This document shows, piece after piece, positions 1 to 7,605 of a stretch of 36,816 nucleotides of DNA (position 1 is the first letter of the stretch; each line of letters starts with the position of its first letter). The position numbers were made by a program, and so were the translations under genes. The DNA comes from Planctomycetia bacterium. GTDB taxonomy: Bacteria; Planctomycetota; Planctomycetia; Planctomycetales; Planctomycetaceae. The stretch covers positions 1-36,816 of the forward strand of contig JACQFH010000639.1 of the NCBI GenBank assembly GCA_016200145.1, read 5' to 3'. The notes under the pieces are model-generated. The model had not been told where the DNA came from. It saw only the letters and a list, made by a program, of their open reading frames with translations, and did no database searches.

Positions 1-1
1 C

Positions 2-1363
2 GAAGGGCACACGATTCAGGAGCTCCTGCACACGAAGTTCAGCGCGCCGGAATCCGAAATTCGCGATCAGTTGACACGGAACGGACAATGGTCGGGCGAA
101 TTAACCCAGGCGCGCCGCGATGGAACCGAACTGATCGTCGCCAGCCATTGGATTCTGTACCGCCGCGATCCCGGCGGCCCGCCTGTCGTAGCGCAGGTGA
201 ATAACGACGTGACGGACGCCCGGCGTGCCGAGGCCGCCCTCCGCGAGGCAGACCGTCACAAAGATCAGTTTCTGGCGACCCTCGCCCACGAGTTGCGAAA
301 TCCCCTGGCGCCGATTCGAACGGGGCTCGACCTGCTCCGGGCGCAGGGCGGATCGGTAGAATCAGACGGGCCATCCGCAGAGGTTCACGCCATGCTCGAG
401 CGGCAGGTGGGCAACCTGGTGCGCCTGATCGACGACCTGCTCGACGTCGGGCGGGTGAACACCGGCAAGATCGCCCTGGCACTCGAGAGGGTCAACCTGG
501 CCGATATCGTCGAAGACGCCGTCGAAGCGTCGCGACCGCACGTCGCGGCCGCCGGCCACGAATTGCTGATCGACATTCCCAAAGAGCCATTACCGCTGGA
601 CGCCGACCGCACGCGCCTGGCGCAGGCGCTGTTGAACCTGCTCAACAATGCCGTCAAGTTCACTGATCCGGGAGGTCGCCTGTCGCTGACGGCCCGCCGC
701 GATGGAACCGACGTCGAGATTCGTGTCGCCGACAACGGCATCGGCATCCCGCTCGACATGCTGCCCAAAGTATTCGATCTGTTCACGCAGGTGGACTATT
801 CAGCGCACCGGTCGCACGCAGGCCTGGGAATCGGGCTGAATCTGGTGAAGGCGCTCGTCGAAATGCACCACGGCAGCATCGCGGCCCACAGTTCCGGACC
901 GGGGCTGGGAAGTGAATTCGTGATGCGCCTGCCGATGGCGGCGCTTCGCGCACGGCGCGCCGCGACGGGAACTCCCGCGTCCTCCGAGCCGGCGCCGGCC
1001 GGGCCGCCGCGCCGCATTCTCGTGGTCGACGACAGCCCCGACTCGGCCCGCAGCCTGGCGATGCTGCTCACCATGAAGGGGCACCAGTGCCAGACGGCCT
1101 TCGACGGTCCCGGAGCGCTCGAGGCCGCCGCCGAGTTCGACCCCGACGTGTTTGTCCTCGACATCGGGATGCCGGGCATGAGCGGCTACGAAGTCGCGCG
1201 CCGCCTGCGCGCCACGACCGATTTCAATCGTGCAAAACTGATCGCCGTCACCGGCTGGGGCCAGCCCGAAGACCGCCGGCGCGTGAAGGAATCGGGGTTT
1301 GACCATCACCTGGTCAAGCCGATCGCCGTGAATGCGCTGGCGGAATTGCTGTCCGAGCGCTAG
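2..1363 (+). CDS. Hybrid sensor histidine kinase, 3' part (PAS - HisKA - HATPase - receiver)
   Basis: The frame is open to the left edge, so the true start lies outside the window; 453 residues are visible. The first ~65 visible residues look like the end of a PAS domain. A HisKA helix follows with the phospho-acceptor in HELRNPL (His ~96 of the visible part), then a HATPase domain with NNAVKF, DNGIGIP and GLGIGL boxes (~190-300). The C-terminal ~120 residues are a receiver with VVDDS, the acceptor Asp in VLDIGMPGMSG and the Lys of VKP. No transmembrane segment is visible. It is a hybrid kinase ending in its own receiver and lacking an output domain, so the phosphate presumably goes to a separate Hpt or regulator. 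It converges on the next gene: TAG at 1361-1363 overlaps the opposite stop at 1360-1362. The input signal is unknown. Confidence 0.93.
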   Translation, partial: EGHTIQELLHTKFSAPESEIRDQLTRNGQWSGELTQARRDGTELIVASHWILYRRDPGGPPVVAQVNNDVTDARRAEAALREADRHKDQFLATLAHELRNPLAPIRTGLDLLRAQGGSVESDGPSAEVHAMLERQVGNLVRLIDDLLDVGRVNTGKIALALERVNLADIVEDAVEASRPHVAAAGHELLIDIPKEPLPLDADRTRLAQALLNLLNNAVKFTDPGGRLSLTARRDGTDVEIRVADNGIGIPLDMLPKVFDLFTQVDYSAHRSHAGLGIGLNLVKALVEMHHGSIAAHSSGPGLGSEFVMRLPMAALRARRAATGTPASSEPAPAGPPRRILVVDDSPDSARSLAMLLTMKGHQCQTAFDGPGALEAAAEFDPDVFVLDIGMPGMSGYEVARRLRATTDFNRAKLIAVTGWGQPEDRRRVKESGFDHHLVKPIAVNALAELLSER

Positions 1364-3120
1364 CGATGGCCGCGTCCCAGCCGGCGCCGGAGAGTGCTGA
1401 AGATCATCCGGTACTTCGGCGCAGGCACGTAGCGGCCGGCTGGACTGCGAGGGGTCGACTCGAGTCCGTCGGCGACGTCGCGGCGGTGCTTGCCCCGGCC
1501 GGCTGGTTCGGGTTGCACCACGTCATAGTCCGTCGACGCTTCGGGCAAATCGACGTCGGCCACATCTTCGAGCATGTTGTCGTCGACCGTCCACTGATCA
1601 ACCGGGCCGCCAGGCACGATCTCTTCTTCGTCCCAGCGACCCACGGCTGCATGGACCTCCCGGCAGGCCTCCGCGACGCTGGCGCCGATCCGCTCTTCGA
1701 TGTCGGGCCGCTCCATCCCGGCGGGGACGACGAACCGCGGTTCCGCGTCGAGCGCCGCGCTGTCGTCTTCGTCAGGCAGAAAATCCACGCTCTCGTCGAG
1801 CGCCAATTCGCCGGAGCCATCGTCAAGTAGGAACGGGTGGCGCCCGGTGACCGGCGCACACAAGGGCACGTCGACGCCAACTTCCAGCTCGTCGTCCGAA
1901 TCGGCATGCACCGCCAGGGGTTGCGGGGCGGCAGGCACGTCAAGCGGGGGCGCCGCGTGCCAGTTCGCCGGGACGGGGGCGTCTTCGAACGTCCGGGCCA
2001 GGCGCGGCATGCCCGCATCGAGCAGCGCATAATGGTCGACGACAGGTTCTTCGGTCATTTCATCTGCCAGCGAAATTGATTCGGAGTCATCCGGCGCTGA
2101 ATCGGTATCCGCAACGTCGCTTCCCACTTCGAAGCACACGGTCTCCCCGAAGGCGGGAGCGTCGCCGAATTCTTCACTGGCGACCGGCGACGCGACTGCA
2201 ATCGTTTTGCGGCGATCCGTTTTGGCATCCTGGTGGGCGTCGTATTCCTCGACCTGGTCCGAAAGTTCCGTCGACGAGGTATCCGCCGAAACAGAGATGT
2301 TCCAGTGCAGCGGAAGCTGGCGCAGGTCGAGCAGGGCTTCTGCAACCAGTTCCACGGTCACGCGGGGCGATTCCTGGACGTATGTCAGCAGCAGGGCATG
2401 ATCGCAGAGCTGGTTCAGGCAGCGCGGAACTCCCGCGGCAGCCGACGCAATTCTGTCGAGGGCGCCGTCGTCGAAGATCTTCGAGATTTCTCCCCCCGCC
2501 CACGAGATGCGGTGCGCGATGTAGCCGATGCTTTCGCCGCGAGACAGCGAATCGAGATACAACTGGCAAGCGATCCGCTGATTGAGCGCTTCCAGCGCCG
2601 GAGACGTCAATCGTTCCTCCAGCGCTTCCTGCCCGGCCAGAATGACGCGAGCCAACGGCTGGTCTTCTTCGGCCAGGCACGCCAGCAGCCGCAGTTCTTC
2701 CAGCAGGCGGTCGTTCAGGAGATGGGCTTCGTCGATGATCAGCACGGCTCCGCGGCCCATCAGCGTCAGTTCCCTGAGCAGGCCGAACACGGCCAGGCGC
2801 AACTCCTGCTCTTCCAGCCCGCAATACTTTCGGCCGAGCTCGAACAGAATCGACTGGAGCAGGGCGCGGCGCGTGGGGAAGTTGGCGTTGGCGATGAACA
2901 CGGGGGTCATGCGGGGCGCCAGCTCGGCGGCGATCCGACGGCAAAGCAGCGTTTTCCCGGTTCCCGCCGCTCCCGTCACAACCCCGATTCCTTCACCGCT
3001 TTCGGCACGCAGCACGAGTTGATCGAGCAGTTCTTGAACGGCTTCGGTCGCGAAGAAACAGGTCGGGTCGGGGGTCGCGGAAAAAGGGCGTTTCGGGAGG
3101 TTGAAATACGCCTCGTACAT
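1360..3120 (-). CDS. ExeA/GspA-type AAA ATPase with long acidic C-terminal tail
   Basis: 586 residues. The N-terminus matches the ExeA/GspA family (AAA ATPases linked to secretion-system assembly): MYEAYFNL, RPFSATPDP, Walker A GAAGTGKT (50-57), Walker B VLIIDEAH (~126-133), then helical AAA lid sequence to about residue 270. From ~290 to ~560 the protein is low-complexity and rich in Asp, Glu, Pro and Ala, with a basic end. I see no peptidoglycan-binding domain or clear transmembrane helix, both of which classical ExeA/GspA proteins have. The ATG at 3118-3120 has a GAGG seven bases upstream. It is monocistronic here and about 19 kb from the secretion locus, which it may serve. The ATPase class is secure; the secretion link is inference. 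Confidence 0.88.
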   Translation of the reverse strand: MYEAYFNLPKRPFSATPDPTCFFATEAVQELLDQLVLRAESGEGIGVVTGAAGTGKTLLCRRIAAELAPRMTPVFIANANFPTRRALLQSILFELGRKYCGLEEQELRLAVFGLLRELTLMGRGAVLIIDEAHLLNDRLLEELRLLACLAEEDQPLARVILAGQEALEERLTSPALEALNQRIACQLYLDSLSRGESIGYIAHRISWAGGEISKIFDDGALDRIASAAAGVPRCLNQLCDHALLLTYVQESPRVTVELVAEALLDLRQLPLHWNISVSADTSSTELSDQVEEYDAHQDAKTDRRKTIAVASPVASEEFGDAPAFGETVCFEVGSDVADTDSAPDDSESISLADEMTEEPVVDHYALLDAGMPRLARTFEDAPVPANWHAAPPLDVPAAPQPLAVHADSDDELEVGVDVPLCAPVTGRHPFLLDDGSGELALDESVDFLPDEDDSAALDAEPRFVVPAGMERPDIEERIGASVAEACREVHAAVGRWDEEEIVPGGPVDQWTVDDNMLEDVADVDLPEASTDYDVVQPEPAGRGKHRRDVADGLESTPRSPAGRYVPAPKYRMIFSTLRRRLGRGHR

Positions 3121-3334
3121 GGCACCGCCTCGTCAGCAGGATTTCCAAGCGCGCTTATCTGCCCTCATTCATCGAGTTTGCCGACAGGGCATCTTTAGGC
3201 TGCCGCCGGTGGGGGGAATTCCGAGCCCAAGGGAACCGCTGACGCGTGTGCCAGATATGCCGCCGACAACGATTGAAACTCCAGAAATCGGGCATTTCCA
3301 CGAAAAACCGACAACCCGTTCGAGGAGGTTCGGA

Positions 3335-3415
3335 GCCACGGTTGAAACACGGATCAAACACGGATTAACGAAAGTCGTTTGCTAACCGAGTTTTATCCGT
3401 GTTTCATCGGTGGCC
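3335..3415. repeat. Long imperfect inverted repeat (hairpin element)
   Basis: The left arm 3335-3354 and right arm 3395-3415 both read close to GCCAC(C)G(G/A)TGAAACACGGAT when one is reverse-complemented. AAACACGGAT occurs twice directly (3345-3354 and 3356-3365) and once inverted (3395-3404). The centre closes perfectly as AACGA-AAG-TCGTT (3367-3379). An RNA copy could fold into one long stem. It lies in a gene-free stretch and has the look of a dispersed intergenic repeat, but only one copy is in the window. Confidence 0.6.
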
Positions 3416-3482
3416 AATATGCTGTACTAATGTATAAACGGCCGCGTGCGACGCCGACCCTCGCAATCGGGTTTCTTCAGGA

Positions 3483-3488
3483 TATAAT
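3483..3488 (+). promoter_or_regulatory. Candidate -10 box of the phoH operon
   Basis: A perfect TATAAT stands 70 bases before the phoH ATG. A hexamer 17 bases upstream (CTCGCA, 3460-3465) matches TTGACA at only three positions, so the -35 is poor. Transcription would start near 3495. Perfect -10 boxes are uncommon by chance in DNA this GC-rich, but this is a motif reading only. Confidence 0.4.
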
Positions 3489-3496
3489 TAGGGAGA

Positions 3497-3526
3497 GGGG
3501 GCATGGTTCCCCATGAGTTTCCCCCC
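3497..3526 (+). other. Hairpin in presumed phoH 5' leader
   Basis: GGGGG (3497-3501) and CATGG (3502-3506) can pair with CCATG (3511-3515) and the C-run at 3521-3526, with TTCC as loop and AGTTT as a one-sided bulge. It lies between the candidate start of transcription and the phoH start codon, so it could affect translation or mRNA stability. It is not followed by a T-run and so is not a standard terminator. Confidence 0.35.
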
Positions 3527-3558
3527 TTGAGTTTCCGAAGTCTTCGAGCACCCCGCGA

Positions 3559-4530
3559 ATGAACGAAGCCTCGCTTGCGCTTTCCAGCCCGGACCAGATT
3601 CCACTTTTGTTTGGGGCGCAAGACCGATTTCTGCGGCAGGTGCGGGAAGCCGTTGGCGTCGACGTCACATTGCGTGGCGATGAGATCCGCCTGCACGGCA
3701 CCGACGACCAGATCAAACGGGGCCTGGCGGTGTTCGCCGAGCTGCGCTCGATCCTCGAGAAACGCGGAGAACTTCTCGATTCCGAGGTTGCCGGCGTGCT
3801 CATCGGCAACGGGAACGGCCATTCGGCAGGCAATGGCTCGCCGGCCGAAATGATCGACCTTCTGGAAAAGGCCCGTCGCGTCGCCCCTCGAACGGCTGGC
3901 CAGGCCGAGTATGTGCGGGCGATTCGCGAAAATGACATGGTCTTCTGCATCGGTCCTGCCGGCAGCGGGAAGACGTACCTGGCCGTGGCGATGGCCGTCA
4001 ATGCGCTCAGACAGGAACAGGTCAAGAAAATCGTGCTGGTCCGTCCCGCTGTCGAAGCGGGCGAGCGGCTGGGGTTTCTGCCGGGGGACCTGTTGGCGAA
4101 GGTCAATCCGTTCCTGCGGCCGCTGCTGGACGCCATGAACGAGATGCTCGACTACGAACAGGTCAAACGGTACATGGAGCGGGACATTGTCGAGATCGTG
4201 CCGCTGGCGTTCATGCGGGGCCGAACGCTGAACAACACATTCATCATTCTCGACGAAGGCCAGAACACGACCCTCACGCAGATGAAGATGTTTCTGACTC
4301 GCCTGGGAAATGGCTCGCGGATCGTCGTCACGGGAGACACCACGCAGAGCGACCTGCCCGGCGGCGTCACCAGCGGGCTCCTGGATGCAATCGACCGCCT
4401 GAAAGGGGTCGAGGGGATCGCCCACGTCAGGCTCACCGGGCGCGACATCGTGCGACATCCGCTCGTTAAGGAAATCGTCCGGGCATACGAAGAGGGGCCG
4501 GCCCACCGCACTCCGCGGCGCAAGGGCTGA
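3559..4530 (+). CDS. phoH: PhoH family ATPase (PhoH-like protein)
   Basis: 323 residues, the usual length for this family. An N-terminal ~70-residue small domain precedes a P-loop ATPase: Walker A GPAGSGKT (132-139), the family signature LVRPAVEAGERLGFLPGD, and Walker B FIILDEGQN followed by RIVVTGDTTQSDLP. PhoH-like proteins are cytoplasmic ATPases thought to act in RNA processing, often alongside YbeY; the exact reaction is poorly defined. The ATG at 3559 has no good Shine-Dalgarno sequence but fits the family N-terminus. The 7TM-HD gene follows after 30 bases and ybeY after that, a gene order conserved in many bacteria, so the three are probably one operon. Confidence 0.95.
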   Translation: MNEASLALSSPDQIPLLFGAQDRFLRQVREAVGVDVTLRGDEIRLHGTDDQIKRGLAVFAELRSILEKRGELLDSEVAGVLIGNGNGHSAGNGSPAEMIDLLEKARRVAPRTAGQAEYVRAIRENDMVFCIGPAGSGKTYLAVAMAVNALRQEQVKKIVLVRPAVEAGERLGFLPGDLLAKVNPFLRPLLDAMNEMLDYEQVKRYMERDIVEIVPLAFMRGRTLNNTFIILDEGQNTTLTQMKMFLTRLGNGSRIVVTGDTTQSDLPGGVTSGLLDAIDRLKGVEGIAHVRLTGRDIVRHPLVKEIVRAYEEGPAHRTPRRKG

Positions 4531-4560
4531 TCTTCAGGGATTCCAACAAGCAGACGCTTG

Positions 4561-6885
4561 ATGTCGATGCTGGGAAATAGACGCGCTCGAGGCGGACGGG
4601 GCACTGCGCTTCGCCTGGCTGGCGGTCCGTCGGCTGACCTGCGAAGTCTGCTGGCCGACCGGTCGGTGCTGTCGCGCCTGGCGCTGGGCCTGCTGACGGT
4701 GAGCGCCCTGACTGTCTGCGTGCAGTCGTGGAAGCACTCGTTTCCATTTCGGTTGAACCAGCGCCCGGCAGACGGCGTCGCCGCCGTGATCGAGTTCAAG
4801 CGCGTCAACCCCGATCAGACGTCCCGCGCCCGCGATCGCGCCGCGCAGCAGGTTCTGCCGGTGTTTCGCCACGACGCTCGACCGCTGAAGAGTGCCCCGC
4901 AGGAACTGCGGACCGCGCTGGTCTCGTTTCTGACGGCGTCGTCGGTCAGCAATCTCCCCGTGGACACCCGCCGTGCCTTCGGCCTGGCCGCCGAAGGAAA
5001 CCTGCCCCCCGCCGGAGGGCTGCCGGCCGGTGATCGAACCGAGTCGTTCGAGAAATTGAAGCAGATCGCCGCCGATGAAAATCAGCTGCGTGATCTGATC
5101 GATGATTTCACGCGCTTCATTCAGCCCGTCGAAAAAACCGGACTGATCGTCCGCGAGCACTTTGCCGCGGAACTCGGCAATGCCACCCAGATCACCGTCG
5201 CCGGCGCCGATGGCCAGGTGCGCACGACCAGTCTCGCCGAAGTTCAATTGCCGGCGCTTCTGGCTCCGACAGGAATCCTGCATGGCCGGTGGGCCCTGTT
5301 CCCCACGCTCCTGCCGGTGCGCTACGAGCTCGAACACTGGCTGAAAGTCCAGTCGCCCGAGACCCTGGCCTACGATCCGCAGGCGACTCAAGCGGCCCGG
5401 CAACAGGCCGCCAGCGAGGCCAAAGAGTTCGAAGACGAATATTCTGGCGGCAACCTGCTCGTCAAGCCGGGGGAATTGATCGACGATCGCAAGCTCGAAC
5501 TGTTGCAGTATGAATACAATCTGCTCGACGCACAGGTCGGCACGGGCGAGCGCGCGGTTCGGGTCGCCATCGTATTCATGCTGCTGCTGATCGTCGCCGC
5601 GCTGATCGGATACTACCTCGCCCGCAACGAACAGGCCCTGTTCGGCGATATTGGCCGCTTGAGCCTGTACCTGGGCATGCTGGTTCTCGCGGTGGCGCTG
5701 GGGTGCGGGCTGTCGTATGACCCGTGGCGCGCCGAAGTCGGCCCGATTCTGGTCTGTGTGATGGTTTGTGCCGTCGTGTACAGCCAGATGCTGGCCACGC
5801 TCACGGCGTTTGCGCTGTGCCTGATCGTGGCCGTCACGACCGGCGCCGAGCTGGGGCGGTTCACGGTGCTTATGAGCGTCTGCGCCACGGCGGCCATCCT
5901 GCTCCCCAGCGTCCCCTCGCGGTCAACGCTGGTGGTGGTGGGGTTCTGGTCGGGAATCGCCTACTTCCTGATGCATTGGGGCACGGCCGTCGTCGAACAG
6001 CAGGGGATTACGCCCGGCGGCGACAACCCACTCGGCGTGGCGATGTGGCGCGACACGGCGCACTGGATCGAAAGCCTGCGCGGCGCGGGGTGGTGCCTGG
6101 CCGCCGGATTTTTGGTGTCGGGCAGCCTGCCCTTCATCGAAGCGACGTTCGGCGCCGTCACCGATATCAGCCTGCTCGAGCTGGGGGACGTCTCCCATCC
6201 CCTGCTGCAGGAGCTCGTCCGCCGCGCTCCAGGCACTTACAACCACTCCATCACCGTAGCCAGCATCGGTGAAACGGCCGCCGACGCGATCGGCGCCAAC
6301 GGGCTGCTGGTGCGCGTCGGGGCTTACTTCCACGACATCGGCAAGATGCTGAAACCCCATTACTTCGTCGAGAACATGACTGACGGCGAAAACCGGCACG
6401 ACCACCTGGCCCCCGCCATGAGCACGCTGATCATCATCGGGCACGTCAAAGACGGCGTCGACCTGGCCCGTGAGCACAGCCTGCCCCGACCGGTGATCGA
6501 TTTCGTCGAGCAGCACCACGGCACGACGCTCGTCGAGTATTTCTACCACGAAGCGGCACGCCTGGCCGAAGAAGACCCCGATCACCGCACCGACGCCGAA
6601 GAATCGAACTTCCGTTACCCTGGCCCCAAGCCACAGACCCGCGAAACGGCTGTGCTGATGATCGCCGACGCCGTCGAAGGCGCCAGCCGGGCCCTCAGCG
6701 AGCCCACCCCCAGCCGCATCGAGCGTCTGGTGCATGACATTGCCCTGCGACGACTGCTCGACGGGCAGTTCGACGAATGCGGCCTGACGCTGACAGAATT
6801 GAGCCGGATTGAAGACAGCCTCACGAAATCGCTGACGGCCATGTACCACGGACGGGTGAAGTATCCGGAGCCGCGCACCGCGTGA
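4561..6885 (+). CDS. pgpH: 7TM-HD family cyclic-di-AMP phosphodiesterase (PgpH type)
   Basis: About 774 residues. One N-terminal membrane helix (near 40-60) is followed by a large extracytoplasmic domain (~65-320) of the 7TMR-HD type, about seven membrane helices (~335-525) and a cytoplasmic HD domain with HDIGKM and the downstream metal-ligand segments DHLAPAMS and QHHGTTL. Characterised PgpH proteins hydrolyse c-di-AMP; activity here is inferred from family membership and intact HD residues. A TTG at 4558 precedes ATG codons at 4561 and 4567; I take 4561, without a strong ribosome-binding site. It sits between phoH and ybeY, the classic arrangement. No diadenylate cyclase is in the window. 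Confidence 0.93.
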   Translation: MSMLGNRRARGGRGTALRLAGGPSADLRSLLADRSVLSRLALGLLTVSALTVCVQSWKHSFPFRLNQRPADGVAAVIEFKRVNPDQTSRARDRAAQQVLPVFRHDARPLKSAPQELRTALVSFLTASSVSNLPVDTRRAFGLAAEGNLPPAGGLPAGDRTESFEKLKQIAADENQLRDLIDDFTRFIQPVEKTGLIVREHFAAELGNATQITVAGADGQVRTTSLAEVQLPALLAPTGILHGRWALFPTLLPVRYELEHWLKVQSPETLAYDPQATQAARQQAASEAKEFEDEYSGGNLLVKPGELIDDRKLELLQYEYNLLDAQVGTGERAVRVAIVFMLLLIVAALIGYYLARNEQALFGDIGRLSLYLGMLVLAVALGCGLSYDPWRAEVGPILVCVMVCAVVYSQMLATLTAFALCLIVAVTTGAELGRFTVLMSVCATAAILLPSVPSRSTLVVVGFWSGIAYFLMHWGTAVVEQQGITPGGDNPLGVAMWRDTAHWIESLRGAGWCLAAGFLVSGSLPFIEATFGAVTDISLLELGDVSHPLLQELVRRAPGTYNHSITVASIGETAADAIGANGLLVRVGAYFHDIGKMLKPHYFVENMTDGENRHDHLAPAMSTLIIIGHVKDGVDLAREHSLPRPVIDFVEQHHGTTLVEYFYHEAARLAEEDPDHRTDAEESNFRYPGPKPQTRETAVLMIADAVEGASRALSEPTPSRIERLVHDIALRRLLDGQFDECGLTLTELSRIEDSLTKSLTAMYHGRVKYPEPRTA

Positions 6886-6922
6886 ACGACGTGCGGAATT
6901 CGGAGTGCGGAATGCGAATGCG

Positions 6923-7456
6923 ATGCCCAAATACTCCATTGCCATCGCCAATCGGCAGCGTGCTTTGCGGATTGATCGGCGCGCGATGGCAATGCTGGTG
7001 CGGCGGGTGCTGGGCCTGGAACAGGTCGCCGCGGCCGAGATCAGCATCGCCTTCGTCGGTGACGCCGAGATGCAGGCTGTCAATCGCCAGTACCTGAACC
7101 ACGATTTTCCGACCGACGTGATCAGCTTCCTGCTGGGCGCGACCCCGGTCTCAGGCAGGCAGGTCACGAAGGCCGGATCACACTCGGGAAAGAAACAGCA
7201 AGTTCCAGACTTCCGGCCGGGGCACAACGTGCAGGCGGCAATTCGTCGCGGAGCCTGCAAATCGATCGACGGTGAAATCGTGATCAGTACCGAAACGGCC
7301 CTCTCCAATGCCTCACGCCTGGGCACCACGCCGCAGCACGAGCTGGCGCTGTACCTGGCGCATGGCCTGCTGCACCTGTGTGGCTACGACGATTTGAGCC
7401 CCCGCGAAAAGCGCCTGATGCGCCGCCGCGAAGCCGAAGCCCTGACTTTTTTGTAG
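6923..7456 (+). CDS. ybeY: YbeY endoribonuclease (rRNA maturation) with internal insert
   Basis: About 177 residues from the ATG at 6923; a GTG at 6905 would add six residues of repetitive sequence. YbeY is a metal-dependent RNase in 16S rRNA 3' maturation and ribosome quality control. The metal site reads HGLLHLCGYDD: two His are present and the usual third His is Asp, a substitution I believe occurs in other YbeY proteins. The TDVISF and GEIVIS motifs are present, but about 45 residues separate them where 10-20 is usual. The extra stretch (roughly bases 7150-7265) keeps frame, looks unlike the family and contains two perfect inverted repeats. The ATG follows the pgpH stop by 37 bases, and a palindrome begins right after the TAG. 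Confidence 0.93.
   Translation: MPKYSIAIANRQRALRIDRRAMAMLVRRVLGLEQVAAAEISIAFVGDAEMQAVNRQYLNHDFPTDVISFLLGATPVSGRQVTKAGSHSGKKQQVPDFRPGHNVQAAIRRGACKSIDGEIVISTETALSNASRLGTTPQHELALYLAHGLLHLCGYDDLSPREKRLMRRREAEALTFL
7150..7265 (+). repeat. In-frame palindrome-containing insert within ybeY
   Basis: This segment encodes about 35 residues absent from typical YbeY proteins, between TDVISF and GEIVIS. It contains GGCCGGA (7171-7177) with TCCGGCC (7212-7218), and TGCAGGC (7230-7236) with GCCTGCA (7253-7259), both perfect 7-bp inverted repeats. CAGGCAGGCAGG lies near its left end. The length is compatible with the reading frame. It may be an inserted repeat element or simply a lineage-specific loop; the boundaries are approximate. 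Confidence 0.45.
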
Positions 7457-7476
7457 CCGAATTCGCCAGAATTCGG
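7457..7476. repeat. Perfect palindromic hairpin directly after the ybeY stop
   Basis: CCGAATTC-GCCA-GAATTCGG: an 8-bp perfect stem with a 4-nt loop starting at the base after TAG. There is no following T-run, so it is not a canonical intrinsic terminator, though it could protect the mRNA 3' end. Its position and symmetry suggest a dispersed repeat. Confidence 0.65.
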
Positions 7477-7521
7477 GGCACGTCCATTTACCTCCCAGCC
7501 CGCGTGTGGCCGCCGACGCAC

Positions 7522-7541
7522 CCGGGGACTTACGTCCCCGG
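7522..7541. repeat. Second perfect hairpin in the ybeY-VWA gap
   Basis: CCGGGGAC-TTAC-GTCCCCGG: an 8-bp GC-rich stem with a TTAC loop, 46 bases after the first palindrome. It may act as a termination or mRNA-stabilising structure for the phoH-pgpH-ybeY operon, or be another repeat unit. No T-run follows. Confidence 0.6.
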
Positions 7542-7550
7542 CTCACCCGC

Positions 7551-7578
7551 TCCATCCTCCATCCTCTATCCTCTATCC
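7551..7578 (+). repeat. Four tandem pyrimidine-rich heptamers
   Basis: TCCATCC occurs twice (7551-7564) and TCTATCC twice (7565-7578), head to tail, ending 27 bases before the next start codon. The register and the paired T/C difference suggest growth by duplication. It lies in the 5' leader of the VWA gene, where copy-number change could alter spacing. Confidence 0.6.
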
Positions 7579-7605
7579 TCGGCCAACCGATAGAATCAGG
7601 ATGGC

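Larger units (their letters stand above)
3121..3558. other. 438-bp gene-free stretch between divergent ExeA-like gene and phoH
   Basis: I found no convincing gene here; the short open frames have no family resemblance. The stretch must hold the promoter of the minus-strand ATPase and that of phoH. It contains a long imperfect inverted repeat (3335-3415), a TATAAT hexamer (3483-3488) and a G/C-rich hairpin (3497-3526), each listed separately. The left part, 3121-3330, shows nothing I can name. Confidence 0.6.

Noticed and set aside
3335-3415. CRISPR-like array from repeated AAACACGGAT
   Set aside because: Only three cores, one inverted, with no regular spacers; it is an inverted-repeat structure.
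5923-7329. 468-aa minus-strand frame spanning pgpH and ybeY
   Set aside because: Shadow of two real genes. It includes a Cys-rich reading of the ybeY insert, which was tempting but has no start context or family.
7457-7476. Intrinsic terminator for the ybeY operon
   Set aside because: The stem is strong and well placed, but no T-run follows, so I list it as a palindromic repeat.
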